Source: JAJZAM01 sp027391075
GTDB lineage: Bacteria; Actinomycetota; Acidimicrobiia; Acidimicrobiales; Palsa-688
Direction: 5' to 3'
NCBI GenBank assembly: GCA_027391075.1
Contig: DAHYHI010000005.1
Location: 1 to 64,000 of the forward strand
DNA: 64,000 bases
The translations under genes and the position numbers were made by a program. The notes below the pieces were generated by a model. It was not told where the DNA came from. It saw only the letters and a list, made by a program, of their open reading frames with translations, and made no database searches. Positions 23,991 through 32,911 of the stretch are shown here, piece after piece. Each line of letters opens with the position of its first letter. Position 1 is the stretch's first letter.

Positions 23991-25970
23991 TCAGCCTTGC
24001 TCGTGCTCCTCGGCCCCGGGGACCATGCGATCGCGTATTGCGTTGACGACCGTGGCGTCCAACAGGGTGGTCACGTCCCCGAGCTCGCGCTGTTCGGCGA
24101 CGTCGCGTAGCAGCCTCCGCATGATCTTCCCAGAGCGGGTCTTGGGCAGCTCAGGGGTGAGGAGGATCTGGCGCGGCTTGGCGATAGGCCCGATCTCACG
24201 CGCGACGTGGTCGCGTAGAGCGGCGACGAGACGGTCACCTCCGTCTGCTTGCTCAGCGCCCGACTTGACCGTCACGAAGGCGACGATCGCCTGGCCCGTC
24301 GTCGGGTCCGAAGCCCCCACGACCGCCGCTTCGGCCACCGAGGGATGTCCTACGAGGGCGTGTTCGACTTCGGTGGTCGAGATGCGGTGTCCTGACACGT
24401 TCATAACGTCGTCCACGCGACCAAGCAGCCAAAGGTCCCCGTCTTCGTCGCGCTTGGCGCCGTCACCTGCGAAGTACACACCGGGGAAGCGGCTCCAGTA
24501 GGTGTCCTTGTAGCGCTGGTCGTCACCCCAGATGCCTCGAAGCATTCCAGGCCACGGATCCCTGATAATCAACAAGCCACCCTCGCCGTTGCCCACCGAG
24601 GAGCCGTCGTTGGAGACCACGTCGGCTGTGATCCCCGGCAGAGGGCGCATCGCAGCTCCTGGCTTGGTAGCCGTGACACCCGGCAGCGGCGAGATCATGA
24701 TCCCACCGGTCTCGGTTTGCCACCACGTGTCGACTATCGGGCAACGCTCGCCACCTATGTGGGTCCGATACCAGATCCAAGCCTCCGGATTTATCGGCTC
24801 CCCGACCGAGCCGAGAAGTCGAAGGGAGCTCAAGTCGTGAGCAGCGGGGAGGTCCTCTCCCCACTTCATGAATGTCCGGATGGTTGTCGGAGCGGTGTAG
24901 AGGATATTGACCTTGTAACGTTCGACTATCTGCCACCACCTGTCGCGGGTCGGCGTGTCCGGGGTTCCCTCGTACATGACCGACGTGGTCGCGTTCGCCA
25001 GCGGACCGTAGACGATGTAACTGTGCCCTGTCACCCACCCGATGTCTGCGGCGGTCCAGAAGATGTCCTTGTCGGGTTTCAGGTCAAAGACAAGCCTGTG
25101 CGTAGCAGACGTGTGGGTCAGGTAACCACCGGAGGTGTGAAGGATTCCCTTGGGCTTGGCGGTGGTCCCGCTCGTGTACATGATGTACAGCGGATGCTCG
25201 GAGTCGAACATCTGCGCTTCGTGGTGCTCGGTCTGGCGGTCCACTATGTCGTGCCACCACACGTCGCGACCAGCTTGGAAAGCCACATCCTGGCCGGTTC
25301 GGCGCACTACGAGGACGTTCGTGACGTTCGGGCATGCTGCCACAGCGTCGTCGACCGCCGGTTTCAGGGCGCTGGGAGCCCCGCGGCGGTACCCCCCGTC
25401 GGCGGTGATCACCACCCGGGCGTCGCAGTCGAGGATCCGGTCACGCAGAGCCTCGGCGGAGAAACCCCCGAACACCACGGTGTGAGGCGCCCCCAACCGG
25501 GCGCAGGCGAGCATCGCCGCCACGGTCTCGGGAATCATCGGCATGTAGATCGCCACTTTCGTGGATGCCTCGACGCCGAGCTCGGCGAGGGCGTTCGCCG
25601 CCTTGCACACCATCACCTGCAGATCCCGGTAGGTGATCGTGCGGGTGTCGCCAGGCTCGCCCTCCCAGTAGTAGGCAACCCTGTCGCCGAGGCCGGCCTC
25701 GACGTGGCGGTCGACGCAGTTGTAGGCCACGTTGAGCTTTCCGCCTACGAACCACTTGGCGAAGGGCATCTCCCATTCGAGGGCGGTGTGCCAGGGCTCC
25801 GCCCAGCTCAGCCGTCGGGCCTGCTCCTCCCAGAAAGCGACCCGGTCGGCTCCGGCCCGCTCGTATATCTCCGGCTGTGCTACTGCGTCGGCGGCGAAGT
25901 CGGCCGGTGGTGGGAAACGCCGGTTCTCGTGGAGAAGTGCGGAGAGCTCCTCTTGGTTCTCGTTGGTCAT
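23991..25970 (-). CDS. acsA: acetate--CoA ligase (acetyl-CoA synthetase)
   Basis: A 659-residue AMP-forming enzyme converting acetate, ATP and CoA to acetyl-CoA. It has the adenylation core YTSGTTAKPKGILH, the acetate-pocket WWQTETGG, and the C-terminal PKTRSGKIMRRLLRD whose lysine is the usual acetylation target (regulation by Pat/sirtuin). Its length equals canonical Acs. It sits behind a GPR1/FUN34/YaaH transporter gene (16 nt gap), forming an uptake-activation operon with a CRP-like site upstream. Confidence 0.95.
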   Translation of the reverse strand: MTNENQEELSALLHENRRFPPPADFAADAVAQPEIYERAGADRVAFWEEQARRLSWAEPWHTALEWEMPFAKWFVGGKLNVAYNCVDRHVEAGLGDRVAYYWEGEPGDTRTITYRDLQVMVCKAANALAELGVEASTKVAIYMPMIPETVAAMLACARLGAPHTVVFGGFSAEALRDRILDCDARVVITADGGYRRGAPSALKPAVDDAVAACPNVTNVLVVRRTGQDVAFQAGRDVWWHDIVDRQTEHHEAQMFDSEHPLYIMYTSGTTAKPKGILHTSGGYLTHTSATHRLVFDLKPDKDIFWTAADIGWVTGHSYIVYGPLANATTSVMYEGTPDTPTRDRWWQIVERYKVNILYTAPTTIRTFMKWGEDLPAAHDLSSLRLLGSVGEPINPEAWIWYRTHIGGERCPIVDTWWQTETGGIMISPLPGVTATKPGAAMRPLPGITADVVSNDGSSVGNGEGGLLIIRDPWPGMLRGIWGDDQRYKDTYWSRFPGVYFAGDGAKRDEDGDLWLLGRVDDVMNVSGHRISTTEVEHALVGHPSVAEAAVVGASDPTTGQAIVAFVTVKSGAEQADGGDRLVAALRDHVAREIGPIAKPRQILLTPELPKTRSGKIMRRLLRDVAEQRELGDVTTLLDATVVNAIRDRMVPGAEEHEQG

Positions 25971-25986
25971 TCTGTCCTCCCTGCCT

Positions 25987-26622
25987 CTATGCGTTCTGAG
26001 CGGGCTTGATCAGAGGCTTGCCCATGAACAGTACCTGCTTGCCTCTCATGCCGTTGATAACCCCTGCCGCCGACGCGTACCAAGCGAGCGCTGCGGTGAT
26101 CACCCCGAGGACACCGCCGAATTTGACGGTCCCGACGCTGTTGGAGAAGTTGCCTATCACCAACACCAAGAAGGTGACGTCCAACACTGTGAACACGGCG
26201 AACAGCACCGTGTTGGCGGCTGCGCTCCAAAGCCACATGTACGTTGTGAAAATAAAGAACCCGAGCAGGATCCACCCGAGATCGTTCCCTGCCTGCGCAG
26301 CGGACTTGGCATGTCCGGCCGCGAGCTCGACCCACAGTGCGAGCCCGACCCAGAAGGCGCCGTAGGAGGTGAACGCTGTGGACCCGAACACGTTGCGGTT
26401 CTTGAACTCCCACATGCCGGCGAGCATCTGAGCTATACCCCCGTAGGCGAGGGCGTAGCCCAGCCACGCGAGCCCCGTGCCTCGGTCCCAGCCGGCGTTG
26501 TGCACCGAAAGCAGGAACGTGGTGAGAGCGAAACCAGCCAACCCTAGAGGGCCCGGATCGGCTATCGGCGGCGTCTCCTTGATGACTACGACGTTCTGGG
26601 ATCCTTGGTTTTGATCTGACAT
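25987..26622 (-). CDS. acetate uptake transporter (GPR1/FUN34/YaaH family)
   Basis: A 211-residue, six-TM protein of the SatP/AceTr family, which moves acetate and succinate across the membrane. Characteristic blocks are ADPGPLGLAGFALTTFLLS (NPAPLGL-like) and YGGIAQMLAGMWEFKNRN, plus FTSYGAFW. ATG 26622 was chosen over an upstream in-frame start because the protein homology begins at DPGPLGLAGFALTT and a weak G-rich ribosome site (GGGGGT) precedes it. Co-directional with acsA. Confidence 0.9.
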   Translation of the reverse strand: MSDQNQGSQNVVVIKETPPIADPGPLGLAGFALTTFLLSVHNAGWDRGTGLAWLGYALAYGGIAQMLAGMWEFKNRNVFGSTAFTSYGAFWVGLALWVELAAGHAKSAAQAGNDLGWILLGFFIFTTYMWLWSAAANTVLFAVFTVLDVTFLVLVIGNFSNSVGTVKFGGVLGVITAALAWYASAAGVINGMRGKQVLFMGKPLIKPAQNA

Positions 26623-26892
26623 TGCGGTACCCCCGTCACTCTGTATGTGCGCGGCCCCGATCTGGTGACCGCTGTCACATATTTGATCCTGAAGGTGGCC
26701 TCTTGCCTGCTCGAAAGGCACTCCGGCGCCGAAGCGGGTCGATCCTGCGCCGAACGGCCACGAAAGGGCGACGAGCGGTCGTGGGGGTACGACGAACGGC
26801 GGCCGAACCTCCCGCCTAGCCTCCGATGAGGCGGGTCAGGGCCGGGGTGTGGCAGACTCTACTTTGGTGTCTTCGGGGGAGTTGCGCCGACG
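26623..26892. promoter_or_regulatory. divergent promoter region of the acetate module
   Basis: A 270-bp non-coding gap between the transporter-acsA operon (minus) and the LytS-LytTR-symporter operon (plus). It holds the CRP-like palindrome (26664-26679) and a G-rich ribosome site (GGGGGAG) before the plus-strand ATG at 26893. No other gene is visible. Confidence 0.5.
26664..26679. promoter_or_regulatory. CRP/FNR-type palindrome (GGTGA-N6-TCACA)
   Basis: The sequence GGTGACCGCTGTCACA matches the CRP consensus TGTGA-N6-TCACA at 9 of 10 defined positions. The core GTGAC-CGCT-GTCAC is a perfect inverted repeat. It lies about 50 bp upstream of the transporter start, and about 220 bp upstream of the divergent kinase gene. 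acs genes are classical CRP targets in other bacteria, so a cAMP-linked control of acetate use is likely but inferred. Confidence 0.55.
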
Positions 26893-28089
26893 ATGATTCT
26901 CTGGGTGGTTCTAGCTGCGGCCGTCGCCGGCCTTGCCGGCGTCGGAGCCTACGCGCTCTGGGCACCACGCCGGCTGGTAACCCCTGGCCAGCGCGGCTCG
27001 TACGAGGCGTTGAGCATCGCCAACCAGGCTGCGCCGGCGCTCCGAAGTGGAATGAGCGCCGACGCGATCGGCCGAGCGCTAGGCCCTTTACGGTCCCTGC
27101 TCGCAACGTCGGGGGTGATCGTCGGGGACGAGACGGGCATCATCGCCAGTGACGGTGTCGAGGCTAAGAACTGCGATCTCCTGGGCGCCGCCGTGCGCAG
27201 CGTGATGGACCAGGGACGTCCAGTGCTTCTGTCGGGCGACGACCTGCGCTGCGACCACCTCGCCGGGCGGGGGCTTAACGCCGGGGTCGCAGTTCCGCTT
27301 CAAGTGGACCAGAAAGTGGTTGGAGCGCTGATCGCCGTTGACTCGTCGGCTCCCCCCGGTCTGCTCCGCCTCTGCGGGGAGGTTGCCAAGTTCGTCTCCA
27401 CTCAGCTGGAGCTAGCCGAGCTGGACCTGTCCCGACGCCGAGCGGTGCAGGCGGAATTGCAGTTCTTAAGGGCTCAGATCTCGCCACATTTCGTCTACAA
27501 CGCGCTCACGGCTATCGAATCTTTCGTCCGCACCGACCCCGACAGGGCTCGCGAGCTTCTCGTATCGTTCGCCGAGTTCACCCGTTACAGCTTCGCCAGC
27601 CACGCGCAGTACACCAACCTCGCCGAGGAGCTTCGCCTAGTAGACATCTACCTCGAGCTTGAAAGGGCCCGTTTCGGATCCCGGTTGGGTGTCACCTTGA
27701 AAGTTGCACCGGAAGTCCTGAGCGTCCGGGTTCCGTCTCTCGTCCTCCAGCCGGTGGTCGAGAACGCTGTCCGCCACGGGATCGAACCGAAAGGAGCTGG
27801 AAGCATAAGAATCGAGGTGGTCGACTCCGGCGCTGCGGCATTAATAAGCGTCGAGGACGACGGAGCCGGGGTCGACGCTCGACGGGTGGCGAACGCTCTC
27901 GCCGGCAAGAGCGCCTCGGTCGGTTTGCACAACGTAGACGAGCGCCTGCGGGCTACCTTCGGTGAAGGTCACGGACTGGTCGTCGAGACCGCGCCGGGAG
28001 CGGGTACCAAAGTCAGCTTCAGCGTTCCGAAGTTCCGCAGCCATGCGCCGCGATCAGGCCCGGGCTACGCAAAGCTGGTGGCGCAGTGA
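26893..28089 (+). CDS. LytS-type sensor histidine kinase
   Basis: A 398-residue membrane-anchored kinase. It has one N-terminal TM helix, a GAF-like sensory domain (about 40-172), the His_kinase block QISPHFVYNALTAIESF with phosphorylatable H199, and an HATPase domain (VVENAVRHGIEPKGAG, DDGAGVD). It overlaps the response regulator gene by 4 nt (28086-28089). The neighbouring symporter suggests it senses a short-chain carboxylate such as acetate or pyruvate, as in LytS-type systems for pyruvate; this is inference. Confidence 0.85.
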   Translation: MILWVVLAAAVAGLAGVGAYALWAPRRLVTPGQRGSYEALSIANQAAPALRSGMSADAIGRALGPLRSLLATSGVIVGDETGIIASDGVEAKNCDLLGAAVRSVMDQGRPVLLSGDDLRCDHLAGRGLNAGVAVPLQVDQKVVGALIAVDSSAPPGLLRLCGEVAKFVSTQLELAELDLSRRRAVQAELQFLRAQISPHFVYNALTAIESFVRTDPDRARELLVSFAEFTRYSFASHAQYTNLAEELRLVDIYLELERARFGSRLGVTLKVAPEVLSVRVPSLVLQPVVENAVRHGIEPKGAGSIRIEVVDSGAAALISVEDDGAGVDARRVANALAGKSASVGLHNVDERLRATFGEGHGLVVETAPGAGTKVSFSVPKFRSHAPRSGPGYAKLVAQ

Positions 28090-28862
28090 AACTCCTGAAC
28101 GTTCTCGCAGTCGACGACGAGCTGCCTGCTCTGGACGAGGTGGCATTCCTGGTCAACACCTCAGGACTCGCCGAACGTGTGGTCGCAGCTTCGGACTCGA
28201 CCAACGCCCTTCGCGAACTGAGGGACCGAAGCTTCGACCTCGTGATAGCTGACATAGCCATGCCAGGACTAGGGGGTCTGGAGCTCGCAAGTGTGATCGG
28301 CCGCTTCGCTGACCCTCCGAGCGTCGTCTTTGTGACAGCCCACGCTGAATACGCCCTGGAGGCGTTCGACGTCGGAGCGGTCGGCTACCTATTGAAACCC
28401 CTCGACGCTGACCGTCTTAACCCCGTCCTGCGCCGGGTGATGGCGACCCGAGCTACTCCAGCCGTTCCTGGCGGGGAGAAGACGGCTACAGACGGTGAGG
28501 ATCGCAGCAACCAAGACCGCATGGATATCGTCGTCGTCGAGCAGGCTGGCAAGACGCTTTTGGTCGAACGCTCCCAGGTGGCCTGGGTCGAGTCCGCCGG
28601 TGACTACGTGCGCCTGCATACCTTCGACGGTCGGAGCCTCCTGGTTAGGGTAGCGATGGCACGTCTTGAGGCCGCCTGGGCAAGGGAGGGGTTCACCAGG
28701 ATCCACCGTCAGCATCTCGTGAACCTAAGAGCTGTGCGAGAGCTGCGCGGCGACGGCGGGAAGGTGTACGTCGTGCTGCCCGATGTCACCCTCGGTGTAG
28801 CCAGGCGTCACGTCAGAGACCTTCATGACCATCTAGTCTCTCTAGCAAAGCGCCAGCATTGA
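28086..28862 (+). CDS. LytTR-family response regulator
   Basis: A 258-residue regulator with receiver domain (acidic pocket VDDE, phospho-acceptor D56 in VIADIAMPG, K104 in YLLKPLDAD) and C-terminal LytTR DNA-binding domain (about 150-255, EQAGKTLLVERSQVAWVESA and FTRIHRQHLVNLRAV). It probably controls the downstream symporter and/or the divergent acsA operon. The stop overlaps the next gene start (TTGA at 28859-28862). Confidence 0.9.
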   Translation: MKLLNVLAVDDELPALDEVAFLVNTSGLAERVVAASDSTNALRELRDRSFDLVIADIAMPGLGGLELASVIGRFADPPSVVFVTAHAEYALEAFDVGAVGYLLKPLDADRLNPVLRRVMATRATPAVPGGEKTATDGEDRSNQDRMDIVVVEQAGKTLLVERSQVAWVESAGDYVRLHTFDGRSLLVRVAMARLEAAWAREGFTRIHRQHLVNLRAVRELRGDGGKVYVVLPDVTLGVARRHVRDLHDHLVSLAKRQH

Positions 28863-29260
28863 CCGGCGACTGCTCAGAGCACTCGCCGGCCCGGCCGGAG
28901 AGGGTCACGGTGCGCGGTGGAGTGCAGGCTGGCGCCAGCTCTGCCACCCGATCAGTCCCTTCTACCGCCGACCTTTACGCTAAGGGCGCATACGGAGAGA
29001 CGCTCCTACGTTCGCTTATACGAGCGCAGCTCGGAGTCGCTCTCGGAGTGCTGCTTCCGGCCGGCGCGGTCGTCATCACGTTTCCGATCCTCTCCGTGCT
29101 GCTGCCGAGCCTGGTCAAAGTCACAGTTGGCGGGGTTCCCCTCACCGTGGCCGTCCTCGGGGTGGGTATATACCCTCCGCTTGTGGTTCTGGCAGTCCTC
29201 TACGTGCGCAGGGCGGCGAGAGTCGAGGAGCGCTTCGTCGCCCTTTTCGAGAAGCATTGA
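28859..29260 (+). CDS. small membrane subunit next to SSS symporter (DUF485-like)
   Basis: A 133-residue protein with two TM helices (about 54-81 and 90-115) separated by a short loop, and an acidic/basic C-terminus (RRAARVEERFVALFEKH). It resembles the small partner proteins encoded before ActP/MctC-type symporters. TTG 28859 overlaps the regulator stop; GTG 28911 is another possible start. The start of the next gene overlaps its stop (TTGA). Confidence 0.7.
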   Translation: MTGDCSEHSPARPERVTVRGGVQAGASSATRSVPSTADLYAKGAYGETLLRSLIRAQLGVALGVLLPAGAVVITFPILSVLLPSLVKVTVGGVPLTVAVLGVGIYPPLVVLAVLYVRRAARVEERFVALFEKH

Positions 29261-30993
29261 CCGATACAGGGGCCGTCGTCGGCGTCGTAGCCGTCAGTGT
29301 CGCGACTGCGGTCGTCGGATCCCGAGGGCTCAGGGTTTCGCGAACCCGGGACGACTTCCTCGTCGCAGCACGTCAGGTGCCTTCTGGTCTCAACGCGGCT
29401 GCCATCTCTGGCGAGTACCTCTCAGCGGCATCCTTTCTCGGAGTTGCCGGTCTCGCCATGGCAGACGGGATCGGAGCGCTGTGGTACGCCGTGGGCTACG
29501 CAGCCGGGTATCTGGTGCTCCTCGCCGTTGTGGCAGCACCCCTGCGGCGTTTCGGCGCGTACACGATCCCCGACTTCGCCGAAGGCAGGCTCGACTCTCC
29601 CCTGCTACGTAAGGTTGCGACCGGGTTCGTGCTGGTCATCTGCGGCTTCTACCTGCTTCCCCAGATGGAAGGCGCCGGGGTTACCCTCCAGGTTGCCTTC
29701 GGGGGACCGTACTGGGTTGGAGTAGTCGTGCTAGGCGTCGTTGTAACCGGGGCAATAGCAAGCGGAGGGATGAAGGGAATCACCTTCGTTCAATCCTTCG
29801 AGTTCTGGCTGAAGTTGGTCGCCATTGCCCTGCCCGCCCTTGCCCTGGTAGCTGTATTCCGTCATCCACCCCTCGAAGCTGTCACCGGCAAAGCGCCAGC
29901 AGTGTTCGAACGCGCGTCGACGGTCCGCTTCGCCGAGCAGACCGGGATCCGGGTGACCACGCCAGTTCGTGTCGTGATCCGCGGCGAGGTGGACGGTTCG
30001 TCGCACGAGGCCACGCCAGGAGGGGCCGTGGAGTTGAGCGCCGGGGTGCACCAGGTCGGCGCGGGCGCTTCCATCTCCTTTCCGGCGGGCTCGGCCGCTC
30101 CGACACCAACGTCGGGCACGCTGACCAACCGGCAGTGGCTGTCTCCTCTGCTGTTGCTGGGTGGCCGTTCTATCCATCCCCTCGCCGCAACATACGGGAT
30201 AATTCTCGCCACCTTCCTTGGTGCGCTCGGCCTGCCACACATCCTCGTGCGCTTCTACACCAATCCCGACGGCCAGACGGCGCGACGCACCACTGCTATC
30301 GTCGTGGTGCTCCTGTCGTGCTTCTACGTGTGGCCGGCGCTTCTTGCATTGCTTGGGCGAGTCGAGGCCCCAGGTTTGTACCTCTCCAAAGCCACGGACA
30401 CGGTGGTTCTCGTCCTGCCACGTCTAGCCGTTGGGGGCGTGGGCGAGCGGGTACTCTCCGCACTCGTAGCCGGCGGAGCCTTCGCCGCCTTCTTGTCCAC
30501 CTCCTCCGGCCTCCTGATAGCCACGGCGGGGGCCTTATCTCACGACATTCTCGCCGGAGGGGTCAAGGCGTTCAGGTTCTCCGCTCTGGGAGCCGGCTTA
30601 GCGGTAACGGTCGCAGGCTTAGCGGTCCGCGGCAGCTCGATCAACGTCCTCGTGGGATGGGCGTTCGCCGTGGCGGCGTCGTCTTTCTGTCCACTATTGA
30701 TACTGGGCATATGGTGGACACGCCTGACGAGGCGCGGAGCGCTGGCGGGGCTCATTCTCGGAGGTGGTAGCGCCTCAGGGGCCGTGATCGCTGCGATGGC
30801 TGGCGCTGCGACCAGAGGATGGCCGGCGATCCTGGTTCAGGTACCGGCCATCTGGACGGTACCCTTGGCTTTCGCAACGATGATCGTGGTGTCCCTGCTG
30901 ACGCCACGATCCCTCCCGTCGGATGTAATGGGAAAGTTAAGGGCTTTGCACCTTCCAGAGGCACTCCGCCGGCCGGGTCTCAGCGACCCGTAA
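29257..30993 (+). CDS. sodium:solute symporter, probably for acetate or another monocarboxylate
   Basis: A 578-residue SSS-family transporter similar to ActP/MctC. It has about 13 TM segments. The family motifs include ISGEYLSAASFLGVAGLA (Na+ site), GGMKGITFVQSFEFWLK, LPHILVRFYTN and SALVAGGAFAAFLSTSSGLL. A periplasmic or extracellular insert (about 200-290, EVDGSSHEATPGG) is long for the family. The start is TTG 29257, coupled to the upstream small gene. Its substrate is inferred from the acsA and YaaH neighbours. Confidence 0.85.
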   Translation: MTDTGAVVGVVAVSVATAVVGSRGLRVSRTRDDFLVAARQVPSGLNAAAISGEYLSAASFLGVAGLAMADGIGALWYAVGYAAGYLVLLAVVAAPLRRFGAYTIPDFAEGRLDSPLLRKVATGFVLVICGFYLLPQMEGAGVTLQVAFGGPYWVGVVVLGVVVTGAIASGGMKGITFVQSFEFWLKLVAIALPALALVAVFRHPPLEAVTGKAPAVFERASTVRFAEQTGIRVTTPVRVVIRGEVDGSSHEATPGGAVELSAGVHQVGAGASISFPAGSAAPTPTSGTLTNRQWLSPLLLLGGRSIHPLAATYGIILATFLGALGLPHILVRFYTNPDGQTARRTTAIVVVLLSCFYVWPALLALLGRVEAPGLYLSKATDTVVLVLPRLAVGGVGERVLSALVAGGAFAAFLSTSSGLLIATAGALSHDILAGGVKAFRFSALGAGLAVTVAGLAVRGSSINVLVGWAFAVAASSFCPLLILGIWWTRLTRRGALAGLILGGGSASGAVIAAMAGAATRGWPAILVQVPAIWTVPLAFATMIVVSLLTPRSLPSDVMGKLRALHLPEALRRPGLSDP

Positions 30994-31006
30994 AGCCTCG
31001 CTTTGT

Positions 31007-31028
31007 GCTGACCTCGGAGGCGGTCAGC
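31007..31028. terminator. hairpin between convergent symporter and prcA genes
   Basis: GCTGACC (31007-31013) and GGTCAGC (31022-31028) pair around the loop TCGGAGGC. The hairpin spans the 3' ends of the convergent transcripts and overlaps the prcA stop codon. No U run; a weak, bidirectional terminator is plausible. Confidence 0.35.
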
Positions 31029-31704
31029 TCCCGGCGAGCGCTGCAGCCACTTCCCCTTCGTCGAGACGGCGGAAGGCCCGCCGGCCGTTGGAGCGGTCGA
31101 GGACGGCTACTTCGAGCTCCTTGGCTTGCGTTGGCCGGTCGGCGGCCAGAGCGCTCGCGCTCCGTCTCAGAGCCTCATCCAGACTCCACTGGGGGTCGTA
31201 ACCTTCAGCCAGGCGTGCGCTGATCACGTCAGCTTCGCCGCCTAGGACGCTCAGGTTGTCTTCGTCCATGACCGAGCCGTCGTAGAGAATATGGTAGAGC
31301 TGGTCTGGGGCTCCGGCCTCCCCTACTTCGGCGACGAGAATCTCAACTTCGAGAGGCTTGAGCTCGTGGGTGAAGACGTTCCCCATGTACTGGGCGTAGA
31401 GGTTCGCCAAGGAGCGGGCGTCGACGTCCTCACGGCTGAACTGGTACCCCTTGACGTCGGCGTGCTGTACGCCCGCACGGCGCAGCGAGTCGAACTCGTT
31501 GTAGCGCCCGACTCCGGCGAACGCTATGCGGTCGTAGATCTCGCTCACTTTGTGCAAGCTCTTGGATTGGTTCTCGGCGCAGATCAGGATCCCACCCGAG
31601 TACACGGTCGCTACAAGGGGACGGCCGCGGGCTATGTTCTTACGCGCGAAGTCCGCCTTGTCTTTCATGAACTGCTCTGGGGCAACGTAGAAAGGCATGC
31701 TCAT
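31024..31704 (-). CDS. prcA: proteasome subunit alpha PrcA
   Basis: A 226-residue alpha-ring subunit that gates the 20S core. The N-terminus SMPFYVAPEQFMKDKADFAR is typical, and VYSGGILICAENQSKSLHKVSEIYDRIAF follows the fold without a cleaved propeptide. ATG 31704 overlaps the prcB stop by 4 nt (ATGA), indicating tight coupling of alpha and beta. It is the last gene of the arc-dop-pup-prcB-prcA order. Confidence 0.95.
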   Translation of the reverse strand: MSMPFYVAPEQFMKDKADFARKNIARGRPLVATVYSGGILICAENQSKSLHKVSEIYDRIAFAGVGRYNEFDSLRRAGVQHADVKGYQFSREDVDARSLANLYAQYMGNVFTHELKPLEVEILVAEVGEAGAPDQLYHILYDGSVMDEDNLSVLGGEADVISARLAEGYDPQWSLDEALRRSASALAADRPTQAKELEVAVLDRSNGRRAFRRLDEGEVAAALAGS

Positions 31705-32558
31705 CGAAGCGGCTCCTCCGGTTGGCTGATGGGCGTCGGTGCCGACCGCGCGCTTAGCGTTACGACGGCAGCGAAGCGCTCTGCCACCTCGGCGGGGTCG
31801 AGGTATACGAAGCCCTCCGCGGTTATCGTGGCTACGCTCGGGTAGATACCTCGGACGGCGTCGGGCCCGCCGGTGGCGGAGTCTTCGTCGGCGGCATTCC
31901 ACAGGGCCGAAACCGCCAGCTCAACGGCGCGGGAACGCGAAATGCCTTCGTTCCATCCGAGTTTGATGGTCGTCTTGGCGTCCCTGCCGCCTGATCCGTC
32001 TGCATGAAAGTCGGTCTCCTCGTAGCGCCCACCGGTCGGATCGTAGGAGTAGATCCTCCCGGCTCCGCGTCGCAGGTCGTATCCAGCGAACAGCGGTACC
32101 ACGACGAAACCTTGGAGGGCCATGCCTAGATGCGATCGCACCATCTGCGCAAGCTGGTTGGCTTTACCGTCGAGGCTTAGCGTGGATCCCTCGACCTTCT
32201 CGTAGTGCTCGAGTTGAAGCTGGAACAGCTTGACCATCTCCATAGCCGGTCCGGCCGCCCCGGCGATCGCAACACCGCTGTAGCGGTCAGCGGGGTGCAC
32301 CTTGTCCATGGCACGGTGCGCTATCGACGATCCCGCGGTCGCCCGACGGTCGCCCGCCATTACCACCCCGTCGGCAAAGCGCAATGCGACGATCGTAGTG
32401 GCGTGACGTACATCGAAAGGTAGGGGCGTCGAAGCCGACCCGGGGTGCGGACCTCCGGCGTACAGCGGCCCGGAGAAAGGGTCGAGCTCAAGGCGGCGCA
32501 GAAGCTCAGTAAAGTTCGGGCCGGGGGAGCCCGCAGGCTCGAACATTGGCAGGGTCAC
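31701..32558 (-). CDS. prcB: proteasome subunit beta PrcB
   Basis: A 285-residue proteolytic subunit. A propeptide of about 53 residues precedes the catalytic N-terminal threonine T54 (HA|TTIVALRF), followed by GVVMAGDRRATAG with the conserved Asp/Lys region. Cleaved autocatalytically during assembly of the 20S core. Followed immediately by prcA. Confidence 0.95.
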   Translation of the reverse strand: MTLPMFEPAGSPGPNFTELLRRLELDPFSGPLYAGGPHPGSASTPLPFDVRHATTIVALRFADGVVMAGDRRATAGSSIAHRAMDKVHPADRYSGVAIAGAAGPAMEMVKLFQLQLEHYEKVEGSTLSLDGKANQLAQMVRSHLGMALQGFVVVPLFAGYDLRRGAGRIYSYDPTGGRYEETDFHADGSGGRDAKTTIKLGWNEGISRSRAVELAVSALWNAADEDSATGGPDAVRGIYPSVATITAEGFVYLDPAEVAERFAAVVTLSARSAPTPISQPEEPLR

Positions 32559-32604
32559 GTTCGTGCCACCACGACAGGCATCACCTTCGCAGGAGTCGGA
32601 GTTG

Positions 32605-32805
32605 TCACTGGCCTCCTTTTTGGACGTAGCTCCTCACGAACTCCTCGGCGTTCTCCTCTAGCACCTCGTCGATCTCGTCGAGAAGGTCGTCGAGCTCGGC
32701 TTTTAGCTCGTCGCCTTTCTTGGTCTTGGTCGAAGGGACCTCCTCGACGGCGGTGTCGTCGCTTCGGGAGGTTGTCGACCTCTTGATCTGTTCTCGTTCT
32801 GCCAT
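32605..32805 (-). CDS. pup: prokaryotic ubiquitin-like protein Pup
   Basis: A 66-residue intrinsically disordered protein ending in GGQ. The final Gln has to be deamidated to Glu by Dop before ligation by PafA. The central acidic helix (ELDDLLDEIDEVLEENAEEFV) is the part that binds the ARC/Mpa coiled coil. Located between dop and prcB, as in other actinobacteria. ATG at 32805. Confidence 0.97.
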   Translation of the reverse strand: MAEREQIKRSTTSRSDDTAVEEVPSTKTKKGDELKAELDDLLDEIDEVLEENAEEFVRSYVQKGGQ

Positions 32806-32911
32806 TGCACACAGCCTCTTCTTGTTCGGGGCCTTTTCTTGTAGCGGCCACTTAATGTAGGGGCTCTAACAGCCTACGAGCCCATTCATCGACTTCTACG
32901 GCGATCGTTTC

